A stretch of 64,000 bases of DNA from Gammaproteobacteria bacterium (GTDB lineage: Bacteria; Pseudomonadota; Gammaproteobacteria; GCA-001735895): the NCBI GenBank assembly GCA_029862125.1, contig JAOTXY010000002.1:35343-99342 (forward strand), given 5' to 3'. Positions 26,805 to 37,083 of this stretch are shown here, piece by piece. The notes under the pieces are model-generated. The model was given only the letters and a program-made list of their open reading frames with translations. It did no database searches and was not told where the DNA came from. Position numbers and translations under genes: made by a program. Within the stretch, counting starts at the first letter, position 1. Every line of letters starts with the position of its first letter.

Positions 26805-29180
26805 CTATCCTGTCAGTGCTGAAAAAACGCGTGGTAAACGTTCCGGCAGGCGCTCGATGTTATCGACGATCGAGTAGTTATTGGCGCCGAAAATACGCGC
26901 TACGTAACTATCGGCATTCGGATCCAGCGTCAGGCAGTAGCTATGGATGCCCCTGGCGGCGAGTTCCTCGACCGCATGACGAGTATCCTGGCGCAGGTAT
27001 TGCGGGTCGCGCTCGTCGATGTCGGCGGGTTCGCCGTCGGTAAGCAGCAGAATCAAGCGCCTGCGGCTGCTTTGCTGATCGAGATGATGACCGGCATGAC
27101 GCAGCGCGGCACCCATGCGCGTCGACAGTCCGCCGGTCATCCCGGCAAGCCTGGCCTTGCTGTCGTCGTGATAGGGTTCATCGAAATCCTTGAAACGATA
27201 ATACTGCACGTCGTGACGTCCATCCGAGGCAAAACCGTGGACCGCGTAATTGTCGCCAATCGCGTCCACCGCCCAGGACAGCAACCCGGTTGCCTCGCGC
27301 GTCAGGTCGAGAATTCTCGGCTGCTCCTCGTAGCCTTCGTCACCTTCTTGCAGTTCGCCGATGCGATCGTTGGTCGAGGCGGACAGGTCCATCAGCAGCA
27401 CCATCGACAAATCGCGCAGGTGTCGTGTAATACGGATATTGACGCGCGGATCGGGCATGATGCCGCGCCGAATATCGATCATCGCGCGCACCGCGGCGTC
27501 GATGTCGAGCTCATCACCATCCTCGTAGCCACGTTTGCGTACGATACCCTGCGGTTGCAGCGCATCGATCAAATGCTTGATGCGACTCGCGATCGGCTTG
27601 TGTTTTTCGAGAATTTTGTCCATAACCCCGGGATCGTCGCGCCGCTGGCGGCGTTCGATGACGGTAGTCCACTCGGGGCGCGCCAGTTGTACCTGGTAAT
27701 CCCACTCGTCATAGTGAAAGGGTTCGGACATCTGTTCCACGCCTTCCGACTGGTTGTAACTGATGCCATTATCCTCGTAGGGAAACAGCTCGGTTGGCAA
27801 TACCCAGACTTCCTGGGGACTGCCATCCTCCAGCTCGGAATCGATCTCGTTGACCATTTGCATGACGTTGACGTACTTGCGACGGGTCGGCTGGCGCCAC
27901 GGCAAGGTCTCAATATCGCCGACGCCGGGACCATTTTCATCAAAATTCCACAGGTAACGGTTATCGTCGCGATAGGGTACCGGCGAATCCTGCAGCACGC
28001 GCAGTGCCGGTATTTTTTCGCGCCTGCCGAGAACCGTGCAAAACTCGAGGCCGAATTCGCGTACCAGCGATCGATCGACCGCCTCCGCCTCGAGCAACTT
28101 GCGATAACGCCTGGCGATATCGACGATCCAGTTCTCATCGTCACGGTAATCCGCATCCAGCAGCGCGCGATTCAGGCGTAACATCAAATCCACAACCGGG
28201 TGACGATCGGGCGCCTCGATTTCGAGCGCATGCTCGAAAAACCTGAGCCACAGGCGCCTTAACCCGGGGAACCGGCTGTAAGCGAGGAATTCTACCCTGG
28301 CATCCTCGAAGATTTCGATCATGCAGCGTTTTGCCGGGCTCAGGTCGTCAGCGTTATTCGATTCTGTGGTATAAACGATATGCGCCGCGGCGTGTGCGGC
28401 TGCCGCGCGATAGACATCGATGCCGTCGATGCCATCGAAACGATCGAATGCGTCGGGCAGATGCACCAGGTGGTTTTCGATATAGGGTCTGCTGCCCTCG
28501 CGGGTTTCGAAATCGTCAGCGGTCGGGCGCATGAAGAATGCACGCGCCCACAGCGCGCGCAGGTAAAAATTGAGTTTGCGGTGGTTATCGACGAACAGCG
28601 TGCCACGACGCTCCCTTTGCAGTACTGATTTCGAAGTCTCGGTTTGCAGGCCGAAATAGGCGCCCTGCCCCTCTAAATCGCGCTGATACGCCTGCGCGCC
28701 CCACATCGCCCAGCGTCGCAATCCACCGAGCGTCAATTTCGACAGCAGTTCACCCAAAGATTTCATCATCGGCCGCAATCCGCGTGGCGCCTTGCCGGCA
28801 AGCTGATGTAATAGCTTGAAGTAACCACGCAATAGCTCGGCATCGCCGAGGCGGGTTGCCGCCAGCGGCAAGTTGGAGAGAATCAGCGTAATTACTGCAC
28901 CCGAGGTCAGCGATGAAAGTTTCATGATCGCTTCGATGGTGTCGGGCACGATATCTTCGCCGACTTCCTTCGCCACCACCGGCATTTCCTGAATGTAGGT
29001 CAGAACCAGGTCCTGGCCCTTACCCAGCGTACACATGGCCTTGATGCCAACCAGATAATTTTCGAGACCCTGCGGCGACATGATGCGTTGTGCCTCGAGC
29101 CAGGAAGCCTCGACCGCCTCCAGGTTTCCGAGATCATCGGGATCGATGCATTGCAGGTATTCGGCGAGCTCGGGATGCAC
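26805..29180 (-). CDS. cbbO: CbbO, RuBisCO activase adaptor with vWA domain
   Basis: 791 residues from a GTG with GGAG upstream. The long N-terminal region is helical. The C-terminal von Willebrand A domain carries an intact MIDAS motif ('LMDLSASTND', around residue 595). This is the NorD/CbbO family; adjacency to cbbLS and cbbQ makes it CbbO, the adaptor that binds RuBisCO while the CbbQ ring remodels it to eject inhibitory sugar phosphates. It is separated from cbbQ by a 149-base gap containing a palindromic repeat. Confidence 0.92.
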   Translation of the reverse strand: MHPELAEYLQCIDPDDLGNLEAVEASWLEAQRIMSPQGLENYLVGIKAMCTLGKGQDLVLTYIQEMPVVAKEVGEDIVPDTIEAIMKLSSLTSGAVITLILSNLPLAATRLGDAELLRGYFKLLHQLAGKAPRGLRPMMKSLGELLSKLTLGGLRRWAMWGAQAYQRDLEGQGAYFGLQTETSKSVLQRERRGTLFVDNHRKLNFYLRALWARAFFMRPTADDFETREGSRPYIENHLVHLPDAFDRFDGIDGIDVYRAAAAHAAAHIVYTTESNNADDLSPAKRCMIEIFEDARVEFLAYSRFPGLRRLWLRFFEHALEIEAPDRHPVVDLMLRLNRALLDADYRDDENWIVDIARRYRKLLEAEAVDRSLVREFGLEFCTVLGRREKIPALRVLQDSPVPYRDDNRYLWNFDENGPGVGDIETLPWRQPTRRKYVNVMQMVNEIDSELEDGSPQEVWVLPTELFPYEDNGISYNQSEGVEQMSEPFHYDEWDYQVQLARPEWTTVIERRQRRDDPGVMDKILEKHKPIASRIKHLIDALQPQGIVRKRGYEDGDELDIDAAVRAMIDIRRGIMPDPRVNIRITRHLRDLSMVLLMDLSASTNDRIGELQEGDEGYEEQPRILDLTREATGLLSWAVDAIGDNYAVHGFASDGRHDVQYYRFKDFDEPYHDDSKARLAGMTGGLSTRMGAALRHAGHHLDQQSSRRRLILLLTDGEPADIDERDPQYLRQDTRHAVEELAARGIHSYCLTLDPNADSYVARIFGANNYSIVDNIERLPERLPRVFSALTG

Positions 29181-29199
29181 GATGCAGTCTCCAGTCTAA

Positions 29200-29291
29200 C
29201 CTGTCATACCGAGGCTCCGACCGCGGTATCCAGTGACATTGCTGACTCTGGTTTCGAACTGGATCCCGCGGTCAGGCCGCGGGATGACAGG
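29200..29291. repeat. Inverted-repeat element (REP/MITE-like) between cbbO and cbbQ
   Basis: CCTGTCATACCGAGG...TATCCAGT on the left is matched by an imperfect reverse complement, ACTGGATCCCGCGG...GATGACAGG, on the right; each arm is about 34 bases and the whole element 92. It resembles the widespread TGTCAT-CCCGCG-GGGATCCAG intergenic palindromes of proteobacteria. It interrupts an otherwise tightly packed operon and could form a strong RNA hairpin between the cbbQ and cbbO messages. Confidence 0.8.
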
Positions 29292-29329
29292 AAAAGGATA
29301 CTCTGATTGCATCCCGGTTCGTTCCTCGA

Positions 29330-30163
29330 CTAGAAGTAGGTATCGACAGCGGCGTAGAGCGTATCGCGCATATCGGGATCGTCGGTGAGCGGGGTAACCA
29401 GCGCCATACGGCAAGCGGCAGCGGGCGCGACTCCCTCGGCCATCAGTTGCGCCGCGTAGATCAGCAACCGTGTCGACATGCCCTCGTCGAGACCATGTCC
29501 TTTCAAATTTCGCGAGCTGGTACCAACCTGCACCAGCTTGCCGGCGATTTCGGCATCAACACCGGCTTCGTGGGCAACGATTTCAGCCTCGATATCGGCC
29601 TCAGGATAGTCGAAATCGAGTCCGCCAAATCGCTGCTTGGTAGATTGTTTGAGATCTTTCATCAACGACTGGTAGCCCGGGTTATAAGAAATGACAATCT
29701 GAAAATCCTCGTGCGCCTTGACCAGCTCACCTTTCTTTTCCAGCGGCAACTCGCGTCGATGATCGGTCAGCGGGTGAATAACCACCGTCGTATCCTGGCG
29801 TGCCTCGACAACTTCATCGAGGTAGCAGATGGCACCGATACGCGCAGCTACCGTCAGCGGACCATCCTGCCAGCGGGTACCGTTGATATCCAGCAGGTAA
29901 CGCCCGACCAGGTCCGAGGCAGTCATATCCTCGGTACAGGCGACACTGATCAGCGGTTTCTGCAGCTTCCAGGCCATGTATTCGACGAAGCGCGACTTGC
30001 CGCAGCCGGTGGGGCCTTTCAGCATCACCGGCATGCGTACCTGGTAAGCCGCCTGGTAGTTTTCGACCTCGTCCGCAACTGCCCGGTAATAGGGCTCCCC
30101 TTTTACCAGGTACTGCTCGCGGTCGGTTTCAACGATTTGCATCTGACTTGCCGCTTCCGCCAT
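29330..30163 (-). CDS. cbbQ: CbbQ, AAA+ RuBisCO activase (MoxR type)
   Basis: 277 residues. Walker A ('GPTGCGKSRF'), Walker B ('ICYLDEVVEA') and later AAA+ motifs ('ISYNPGYQSL') are intact, with the typical CbbQ/NirQ length. With CbbO it forms the CbbQO motor that reactivates inhibited RuBisCO. It starts 9 bases after cbbS. NirQ/NorQ is the family alternative, but the gene context is decisive. Confidence 0.95.
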   Translation of the reverse strand: MAEAASQMQIVETDREQYLVKGEPYYRAVADEVENYQAAYQVRMPVMLKGPTGCGKSRFVEYMAWKLQKPLISVACTEDMTASDLVGRYLLDINGTRWQDGPLTVAARIGAICYLDEVVEARQDTTVVIHPLTDHRRELPLEKKGELVKAHEDFQIVISYNPGYQSLMKDLKQSTKQRFGGLDFDYPEADIEAEIVAHEAGVDAEIAGKLVQVGTSSRNLKGHGLDEGMSTRLLIYAAQLMAEGVAPAAACRMALVTPLTDDPDMRDTLYAAVDTYF

Positions 30164-30172
30164 GGCGCCGAT

Positions 30173-30529
30173 CTATACCGGGTTGCCGCGATAAATGACC
30201 ATCGACGCACCGGCGGACTGGGCATAGTTGTCGAATCCCATCAGACGCACATGGTTGTTGGGATGCGCGTTATGGCAGGCGACGCACTCGTTGATGATGG
30301 TATCGACATCGTCCTCGCCGAACATCGGCAATTTCCACATGTACCAGTAATTATCAGCCGCGTTTTCCGGCTCGGTATGCTCGATGCCGGGGTTCCAGCC
30401 CTGCGCAACAATATACTGGACCTGTCGACGGATTTGCTCCGCGTTCATTTCCGGCAGGTAGGAAAAGGTTTCGAATTTGCGGCTCGCCGTGTCGGCGAGG
30501 CTCGATTGATAGTCTTGAATATCGCTCAT
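30173..30529 (-). CDS. cbbS: RuBisCO small subunit, form I
   Basis: 118 residues with the small-subunit core ('[19 protein letters not shown]', '[12 protein letters not shown]', '[12 protein letters not shown]'). It caps the L8 core to make the L8S8 hexadecamer in the cytoplasm or carboxysome. It starts 12 bases after cbbL with an AGGA-like site. Confidence 0.97.
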   Translation of the reverse strand: MSDIQDYQSSLADTASRKFETFSYLPEMNAEQIRRQVQYIVAQGWNPGIEHTEPENAADNYWYMWKLPMFGEDDVDTIINECVACHNAHPNNHVRLMGFDNYAQSAGASMVIYRGNPV

Positions 30530-30541
30530 GGTTTTATCCTC

Positions 30542-31966
30542 TTATCGATGGGCAACGTCGAGCTTGTCGACGGTATCGAATTCAAATTTGATTTCCTTCC
30601 AGGTTTCCATCGCCGCCTTGAGCTCCGGACTGGACTTGGCCGCATTGCTGAGAATCTCCTTGCCTTCCTTTTCAACTTCACGACCTTCGTTACGGGCCTG
30701 CACACAAGCTTCGAGCGCAACCCGGTTGGCGGCGGCGCCAGCGGCGTTACCCCAGGGATGACCGAGGGTGCCACCACCGAACTGCAGTACCGAGTCATCA
30801 CCAAAGATGCTGACCAGCGCCGGCATGTGCCAGACGTGGATACCGCCCGAGGCGACCGGTAACACACCCGGCATCGAGCCCCAGTCCTGGTCGAAGAAAA
30901 TGCCACGGCTGCGGTCTTCCTTGATGTACTTGTCGCGCATGATGTCTATCCAGCCCAGCGTCGCCTCGCGGTCGCCCTCGAGCTTGCCGACCACGGTACC
31001 GGAGTGCAGGTGATCGCCGCCGGAAAGGCGCAATGCCTTGGCCAGCACGCGGAAGTGAATGCCATGGATCGGGTTGCGGTCAAGCACCGCGTGCATGGCG
31101 CGGTGGATGTGCAGCAGGATGCCGTTATCGCGGCACCATTGCGCAAGGCCGGTGTTGGCGCAGAAACCGCCGGTCAGGTAGTCGTGCATGATGATCGGCG
31201 CACCCAGCGACTTGGCGTATTCGGCGCGCTTGTACATTTCTTCGGGCGTCGGCGCGGTGACGTTGAGATAATGTCCCTTGCGCTCGCCGGTTTCGGCCTC
31301 GGCCTTGTGAATCGCTTCCATGCAGAAGTCGAAACGGTGGTTCCAGCGCATGAACGGCTGCGAATTGACGTTCTCGTCGTCCTTGGTGAAGTCGAGGCCG
31401 CCGCGCAGACATTCGTAAACCGCGCGCCCGTAGTTCTTCGCCGACAGGCCGAGCTTGGGCTTAATGGTGCAGCCAAGCAACGGGCGCCCGTACTTGTTCA
31501 TCTTGTCGCGCTCGACCTGGATGCCGTTGGGCGGACCGTTACAGGTCATGACGTAGGCAATCGGGAAGCGTATGTCCTCGAGACGCAGACCACGTACAGC
31601 CTTGAATCCGAAAACGTTACCGACCAGCGAGGTGAAGACGTTGACTACCGAACCTTCCTCGAACAGGTCGATCGGGTAGGCAATTAAGGCGTAGAAGCAG
31701 CTGTCGTCACCGGGCACGTCCTCGATCGAATAGGCACGCCCCTTGTAATGATCGAGATCGGTCAGCAGGTCGGTCCATACCGTGGTCCAGGTGCCGGTGG
31801 ACGATTCCGCGGCAACCGCCGCGGCGGCTTCCTCGCGCGGCACGCCGGGCTGCGGCGTGATCTTGAAACAGGCAAGGATATCGGTTTCGGCTGGCGTGTA
31901 TTCCGGCATCCAGTAGGTTTCGCGGTAATCTTTTACGCCCGCGTCGTAGGTTTTTCTGGAACTCAT
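30542..31966 (-). CDS. cbbL: RuBisCO large subunit, form I (IA-like)
   Basis: The ORF track opens at 32089, but the ATG at 31966 with GGAG upstream gives the usual 474-residue protein. Active-site signatures are intact ('[10 protein letters not shown]', '[11 protein letters not shown]' with the carbamylated lysine, 'HIHRAMHAV', '[10 protein letters not shown]'). It carboxylates ribulose 1,5-bisphosphate. Association with cbbQ and cbbO, and general sequence, fit form IA; the exact subtype would need a tree. No carboxysome genes are adjacent, so it may be the cytoplasmic type. Confidence 0.98.
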   Translation of the reverse strand: MSSRKTYDAGVKDYRETYWMPEYTPAETDILACFKITPQPGVPREEAAAAVAAESSTGTWTTVWTDLLTDLDHYKGRAYSIEDVPGDDSCFYALIAYPIDLFEEGSVVNVFTSLVGNVFGFKAVRGLRLEDIRFPIAYVMTCNGPPNGIQVERDKMNKYGRPLLGCTIKPKLGLSAKNYGRAVYECLRGGLDFTKDDENVNSQPFMRWNHRFDFCMEAIHKAEAETGERKGHYLNVTAPTPEEMYKRAEYAKSLGAPIIMHDYLTGGFCANTGLAQWCRDNGILLHIHRAMHAVLDRNPIHGIHFRVLAKALRLSGGDHLHSGTVVGKLEGDREATLGWIDIMRDKYIKEDRSRGIFFDQDWGSMPGVLPVASGGIHVWHMPALVSIFGDDSVLQFGGGTLGHPWGNAAGAAANRVALEACVQARNEGREVEKEGKEILSNAAKSSPELKAAMETWKEIKFEFDTVDKLDVAHR

Positions 31967-31988
31967 TTTTCGTTCTCCAAATATAAAA

Positions 31989-33071
31989 TCAGGCAGCGCT
32001 TTTGCTGCTGGCAACTTTAGGATCGAGCACGCCACTGGCGTAAGACTTCGCCATGTCGGCAACACTGATCGGCTTGATCTTCGAGGCATTGGCGGCGGTT
32101 TCGAACTGCTCGAAACGATCGCGGCACAGGTCTTCCATCGCCTTCAACGCCGGCGTCAGGAACTTGCGCGGGTCGAACTGGCTCTTGTCCTGCTCGGCGA
32201 TGCGGCGGAACTCGCCGGTCATCGCCAGTCGACAATCGGTGTCGATATTGACCTTGCGCACACCATGCTTGATACCGCGCACAATTTCCTCGACCGGGAC
32301 GCCGTAAGTTTGCGGCATTTCACCGCCAAACTGGTTGAAGATGTCCTGCAATTCCTGCGGCACCGATGACGAGCCGTGCATGACGAGGTGCACTTCGGGC
32401 AACTTCTCGTTAATCTCTTTAACTACGTTCATCGCCAGGATTTCGCCGTCAGGTTTGCGGCTGAACTTGTAGGCGCCGTGCGAGGTGCCCATCGCGATCG
32501 CCAACGCATCGACTTTGGTGCGAGTGACGAAATCGACCGCCTGCTCGGGATCGGTCAGCAACTGCTCCTTGCTCAGGCTGCCCTCGAAGCCGTGACCATC
32601 TTCTTTTTCGCCTTCACCGGTTTCCAAAGATCCGAGACAACCGAGCTCACCTTCGACCGAAACGCCGATGTCGTGCGCGATACGGGTAACCTCGGCGGTA
32701 ATGTCGAGGTTGTATTCATAGCTGGCCGGCGTGCTGGCATCGGCTTCGAGCGATCCGTCCATCATCACCGAGGTGAAACTGGCCTGCATTGCCGACACAC
32801 AGGTAGCGCGGTCGTTGCCGTGATCCTGGTGCAGGCAGATCGGTATCTGCGGATACATTTCTTCCGCGGCCTCGACCATCTTGCGGATCATGATATCGCC
32901 GGCGTAACCGCGCGCACCGCGACTGGCCTGCAAAATCACCGGTGCGTCAACCGCTTTGGCCGCATTCATGATGGCGAGCACCTGTTCCATGTTGTTGATG
33001 TTGAACGCGGGCACGCCGTAACCCTTTTCGGCGGCGTGATCAAGTAACTGTCTGAGCGTGATTCTTGCCAT
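31989..33071 (-). CDS. fba: Class II fructose-bisphosphate aldolase
   Basis: 360 residues with zinc-site and phosphate-loop motifs of class II aldolases ('ICLHQDHGN', 'SVMMDGSLE', '[11 protein letters not shown]', 'KVNIDTDCR'). In the Calvin cycle it condenses triose phosphates to fructose 1,6-bisphosphate and can also make sedoheptulose 1,7-bisphosphate. It lies 15 bases after the transketolase gene and 22 before cbbL. The name cbbA would also fit. Confidence 0.95.
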   Translation of the reverse strand: MARITLRQLLDHAAEKGYGVPAFNINNMEQVLAIMNAAKAVDAPVILQASRGARGYAGDIMIRKMVEAAEEMYPQIPICLHQDHGNDRATCVSAMQASFTSVMMDGSLEADASTPASYEYNLDITAEVTRIAHDIGVSVEGELGCLGSLETGEGEKEDGHGFEGSLSKEQLLTDPEQAVDFVTRTKVDALAIAMGTSHGAYKFSRKPDGEILAMNVVKEINEKLPEVHLVMHGSSSVPQELQDIFNQFGGEMPQTYGVPVEEIVRGIKHGVRKVNIDTDCRLAMTGEFRRIAEQDKSQFDPRKFLTPALKAMEDLCRDRFEQFETAANASKIKPISVADMAKSYASGVLDPKVASSKSAA

Positions 33072-33086
33072 GTCAAAACCTCTCCA

Positions 33087-35096
33087 CTAAATCTGCAATA
33101 AACGGCGCACTTCATCATGTACCGCCTGTGCGGTAATACCGAAATGCTGGTATAAATCTTCCGCGGTGGCCGAGGCGCCAAATCCGCTCATGCCGATGAT
33201 CGAGCTGCGCCTGCCGAGCCAGCGATCCCAGCCCATGGGTGATGCGGCCTCGATTGCAACGCGGCATTCTCCGCCAAGCACGATTTGCTGGTACTCGGGT
33301 GATTGCTGTTCGAACAGTTCCCAGCAAGGCATGGACGCGACCGCGACCTCGACGCCGAAGCGCGCCAGCATGTCCGCGGCCTCGAGCGCGATCTGAACCT
33401 CGGAACCGGTTGCCAGCAAAGTAGCCTTGCGCTTTCCCCGCGGTTCGCGCAGCAGGTAAGCGCCGCGCGCGCACAGGTTTTCGCGACGGTGTTTGCCACG
33501 TAAGGTTGGTACCCCCTGGCGGGTCAGGCACAGCACCGAAGGACTATTGGTCGCCGCCAACGCACAGGCCCAGGATTCCGCGACCTCGACCGCATCGGCC
33601 GGACGAAATACCATCAGGTTCGGCATAGCGCGCAGCGAGGCTATCTGCTCCACCGGTTGATGCGTGGGGCCATCCTCACCGAGTCCGATGGAGTCGTGGG
33701 TCATGACGTGCACCACGCGCTGTTTCATCAACGCACCGAGGCGAATCGCCGGGCGACTGTAATCGGCAAAGGCGAGGAAGGTACCGGAGAAAGGGATGTA
33801 ACCGCCATGCAGTGCGATACCGTTCATGGCCGCTGCCATGCCGTGCTCGCGCACGCCGTAGTGGACATAGTTACCGCTGAAATTGTCGCGCGTCAGTGAC
33901 ACCGCATTGCCCGGCTTGGTACCGTTCGAACCGCTTAAATCGGCCGAGCCGGAAAGCAACCAGGGTACCGTATCCATCAGTGACTCGAGCACCTGTTGCG
34001 ACGACTGGCGCGTGGCCAGTTTCGGTTGTTCTTCGCTGAAACGCCGTTTCAACGTTTCGATACAGCTTTGAAATTCCTGCCCCAGCGAGCCGCTCTGCAT
34101 GGCCTCGAAACGTGCACGTTGATCCGCCGGCATGGCATCTAAACGCGCCTGCCATTGTTGCCGCGCATCAAGACTACGTTGGCCACAAGCGCGCCAGCTC
34201 GACAGTAAATCCTCGGGCACTTCAAACGGCGCACTGCTCCAATCCAGGGCTGCCCGGGTCAGTGCAATTTCTTCTTCGCCCAGTGGTGCGCCATGGGTTG
34301 CCGCACTACCCTGCTTGTTCGGCGCACCGAAACCGATCACGGTCTTGCAGGCAATCAGCGAAGGTTTATCCGACTTCCTGGCTTTTGCAATAGCATCGGC
34401 GATCGCGACCGGATCGTGGCCATCGACGTAGCTGACATCCCAGTTCGCGGCCTCGAACCTGGCCAGTTGATTGGTCGACGTGGTAAGACTGGTGGCGCCA
34501 TCGATGGAAATACCATTATCGTCAAACAACACGATGAGTTTCGACAGTTGCAGGTGCCCGGCAAAATCGATGGCTTCATGGCTGATACCTTCCATCAGGC
34601 AACCATCACCGGCAAGCACGTAGGTATAGTGATCGACAATGTCGTCGCCAAATTCGAAGGCGAGTTTTTTCTCGGCCAGCGCCATGCCAACCGCGGTAGC
34701 GATACCCTGCCCCAGCGGCCCGGTGGTCATTTCGATGCCCTGGGCATAACCATACTCGGGATGACCCGCGGTTCTGGCGCCAAGCTGACGAAAATTCCTG
34801 ATCTGCTCGATGGTCATATCCTCGTAACCGCACAGGTACAGCAGGCTGTAGAGCAGCATCGAGCCGTGGCCCGCGGAGAGAATGAAACGGTCACGATCGG
34901 GCCAGTCAGGATCTACGCTATCGAATTTCAGAAAATCGGCAAACAGTACGCTGGCGACATCGGCCATGCCCATGGGTAACCCGGGATGTCCAGAGTTGGC
35001 TTTTTGCACCGCATCCATCGACAGCACGCGAATCGCGTTAGCCATTTCGCGGCGGATTTCGCTTTTGGCCTGCTCTTGTTGAACCTTGGTATCCAT
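33087..35096 (-). CDS. cbbT: Transketolase
   Basis: The ATG at 35096, preceded by ACGGAGA, gives 669 residues; the ORF-track start at 35192 lies inside prk. Thiamine-diphosphate motifs ('GDGCLMEGISHEA', 'VLFDDNGISIDG'), the 'GHGSMLLY' region, and the pyrimidine-domain motif ('YVHYGVREHGM') are intact. It transfers two-carbon units in the regeneration phase of the Calvin cycle. Gene spacing of 13-15 bases on both sides supports an operon. Confidence 0.95.
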   Translation of the reverse strand: MDTKVQQEQAKSEIRREMANAIRVLSMDAVQKANSGHPGLPMGMADVASVLFADFLKFDSVDPDWPDRDRFILSAGHGSMLLYSLLYLCGYEDMTIEQIRNFRQLGARTAGHPEYGYAQGIEMTTGPLGQGIATAVGMALAEKKLAFEFGDDIVDHYTYVLAGDGCLMEGISHEAIDFAGHLQLSKLIVLFDDNGISIDGATSLTTSTNQLARFEAANWDVSYVDGHDPVAIADAIAKARKSDKPSLIACKTVIGFGAPNKQGSAATHGAPLGEEEIALTRAALDWSSAPFEVPEDLLSSWRACGQRSLDARQQWQARLDAMPADQRARFEAMQSGSLGQEFQSCIETLKRRFSEEQPKLATRQSSQQVLESLMDTVPWLLSGSADLSGSNGTKPGNAVSLTRDNFSGNYVHYGVREHGMAAAMNGIALHGGYIPFSGTFLAFADYSRPAIRLGALMKQRVVHVMTHDSIGLGEDGPTHQPVEQIASLRAMPNLMVFRPADAVEVAESWACALAATNSPSVLCLTRQGVPTLRGKHRRENLCARGAYLLREPRGKRKATLLATGSEVQIALEAADMLARFGVEVAVASMPCWELFEQQSPEYQQIVLGGECRVAIEAASPMGWDRWLGRRSSIIGMSGFGASATAEDLYQHFGITAQAVHDEVRRLLQI

Positions 35097-35109
35097 AACT
35101 TTGTCTCCG

Positions 35110-35985
35110 TTAAGCCGCGCGGCGCTTGCGTTCGACCATTTGCAAAACCAGCGGGGTAAAAATGAGCTGCATCGCCAGGTCGATCTTGCCACCCGGGATT
35201 ACGATGACATTCGGGCGTGACATGAAACTGTTGTGGATCATCGTCAACAGGTATTGAAAATCGATGCCACGCGGGTTGGCGAAACGAATCACGACCATCG
35301 ACTCGTCCGCAGTCGGAATCCAGCGTGCGATAAACGGATTCGACGTATCGACGATGGGCACGCGCTGGAAGTTGATATCGGTGTTAGTGAACTGCGGGCA
35401 GATATACTCGATGTAATCCGGCATGCGGCGCAAAATGGTGTCGGCAATCGCCTCGGCCGAGTAACCGCGCGCGGCCTTGTCGCGGTGAATTTTCTGAATC
35501 CACTCAAGGTTGGTAACCGGCACCACGCCGACTTTCAGATCTGCATACTGGGCGACATCGGCCTGGTTGGTTTTAACGGCTCCATGCAGGCCCTCGTAAA
35601 ACAACAGGTCGGTATCTTCGGCGAAAGATTCCCACTCGGTGAACTCTCCCGGTGCCACACCGTAAAGTTCGCTCTCTTCGTCATCATGCACGTAGTGACG
35701 CGTTTTTCCGATGCCGGTTTCGCTGTATTGACGAAACACGTCTTCGAGTTCCGATAGCAGGTTGGCTTCCGGGCCGAAGTGACTGAAGTTTTTGTTACCC
35801 GCCTCCTCTGCAGTCGCCATGGCGGCTTTCATTTCCTGGCGGTCGTAGCGATGAAAAGCGTCACCCTCGATAAAACAGGCGCTGATGTTTTCGCGAAAGA
35901 AAATATGCTCGAAGGTTTCCTTGACGGTCGAGGTGCCGGCTCCTGAAGAACCGGTGATCGATAGAATGGGATGTTTTCTGGACAT
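35110..35985 (-). CDS. cbbP: Phosphoribulokinase
   Basis: 291 residues, the size of proteobacterial PRK. The N-terminal P-loop ('GSSGAGTSTVKETF') and later kinase motifs ('LLFYEGLHGAVKTN') are present. It phosphorylates ribulose 5-phosphate to the RuBisCO substrate, the step specific to the Calvin cycle. It begins 9 bases after fbp. Confidence 0.96.
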   Translation of the reverse strand: MSRKHPILSITGSSGAGTSTVKETFEHIFFRENISACFIEGDAFHRYDRQEMKAAMATAEEAGNKNFSHFGPEANLLSELEDVFRQYSETGIGKTRHYVHDDEESELYGVAPGEFTEWESFAEDTDLLFYEGLHGAVKTNQADVAQYADLKVGVVPVTNLEWIQKIHRDKAARGYSAEAIADTILRRMPDYIEYICPQFTNTDINFQRVPIVDTSNPFIARWIPTADESMVVIRFANPRGIDFQYLLTMIHNSFMSRPNVIVIPGGKIDLAMQLIFTPLVLQMVERKRRAA

Positions 35986-35994
35986 GGGCAGAAC

Positions 35995-37026
35995 CTAGTT
36001 TCTAAACAAACTGCGATTTTCGAACAGCGGGAAACGAGTGTTCTCGACCGCATCGCCGCTGATGTAGTCGATCACTTCCTGGACCCGGTCACTGGAACCG
36101 AAAATAAGCGGCACACGCTTGTGCAGAGAGACCAGTTTCATATCCAGTATCCGCTCGATACCGTCACTGGCCAGTCCACCGGATTGTTCGATGATAAATG
36201 CGAGTGGCAACGCTTCGTAAAGCAGGCGCAGACGACCGCTCTCGTAACTGGGGCGCGAATCCCCGGGATACAGGAAAACGCCACCACGAACCAGGATGCG
36301 GTAGGCCTCCGCGACCAGCGAAGCGTTCCAGCGCATGTTGAAATTCTCGCCCAGGGGGCCGCTCTCGCCGGCAATACAGTCGTCGATGAAATAGCGCACG
36401 CTGTCGTCCCAGAAACGATAGTTCGACGTATTGATGGCAAATTCGTGCTGCCCCGCCGGAATCCTCAGTGCATCGCTAACCTGGTAAAACTTGTCGTCTT
36501 CGGGATCGAGCACGAAGCTACTGGTGCCGTCACCGCAGGTCAGGATCAACCGGGTTTGGGGACCAAAGAACAGAAAGCCCGCCGCTTTCTGGATATCGCC
36601 AAGATTCTTGTCGAAGATACTCACGCTATCGGCTGATAACACTGAGAACACGGTACCGATCGAGGTATTAGTCTCGATATTCGAGGAGCCGTCGAGCGGG
36701 TCGATTGCCACGGCCAGGGTGGCATCGGCATCAATCTCGATTAATTCGTCGCATTCTTCAGACGCAATAAAGGTAATTGGTATTTTACCTAACGCCTCGA
36801 CAAACACTTTATGCGAGAGAACATCGAGCGGCTGCTGAATAGCGCCGTCCGCGTTGGTGCTATTGACCTGCTCCAACTGTGCCGAGCGGTCGAGTCGGGA
36901 AATTGCTTTCGCGAGTTTTGCGCCAGTGCTCGCAATCACCAGTAATATCGAGCCAAGATCTTCTTGCACACCAGTCCGTTTCGCCATTGACGCCAGGTAC
37001 TGTTGCAGACTGATTTCGGATGTCAT
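35995..37026 (-). CDS. fbp: Class I fructose-1,6-bisphosphatase
   Basis: 343 residues. The metal-binding signature 'IDPLDGSSNIETN' and the C-terminal 'GGVFLYPGD' substrate region identify a class I FBPase, which may also accept sedoheptulose bisphosphate. As first gene of the cbb operon it lies 85 bases from divergent cbbR, and the operon promoter should be in that gap. The symbol cbbF would also be used. Confidence 0.95.
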   Translation of the reverse strand: MTSEISLQQYLASMAKRTGVQEDLGSILLVIASTGAKLAKAISRLDRSAQLEQVNSTNADGAIQQPLDVLSHKVFVEALGKIPITFIASEECDELIEIDADATLAVAIDPLDGSSNIETNTSIGTVFSVLSADSVSIFDKNLGDIQKAAGFLFFGPQTRLILTCGDGTSSFVLDPEDDKFYQVSDALRIPAGQHEFAINTSNYRFWDDSVRYFIDDCIAGESGPLGENFNMRWNASLVAEAYRILVRGGVFLYPGDSRPSYESGRLRLLYEALPLAFIIEQSGGLASDGIERILDMKLVSLHKRVPLIFGSSDRVQEVIDYISGDAVENTRFPLFENRSLFRN

Positions 37027-37083
37027 ATTTTACCGTTTCATATCTTATCTATATGTGCCGGGATTCTGGAGAGACTTGATTAT

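Noticed and set aside
26943-28181. 412-residue plus-strand ORF opposite cbbO
   Set aside because: Same antisense artefact; cbbO has a clear vWA MIDAS motif on the minus strand.
29088-29306. Short ORFs across the cbbO-cbbQ gap
   Set aside because: They cover the inverted-repeat element and the end of cbbO; their products look like random translation.
26805-30163. NorD/NorQ (nitric oxide reductase activation) for the vWA and MoxR genes
   Set aside because: No norCB genes nearby; adjacency to cbbLS identifies CbbO and CbbQ.
29447-30862. 471-residue plus-strand ORF opposite cbbQ, cbbS and cbbL
   Set aside because: Long antisense frames arise from the GC-rich codon use of the cbb genes; no protein-like motifs, and the minus strand encodes unmistakable proteins.
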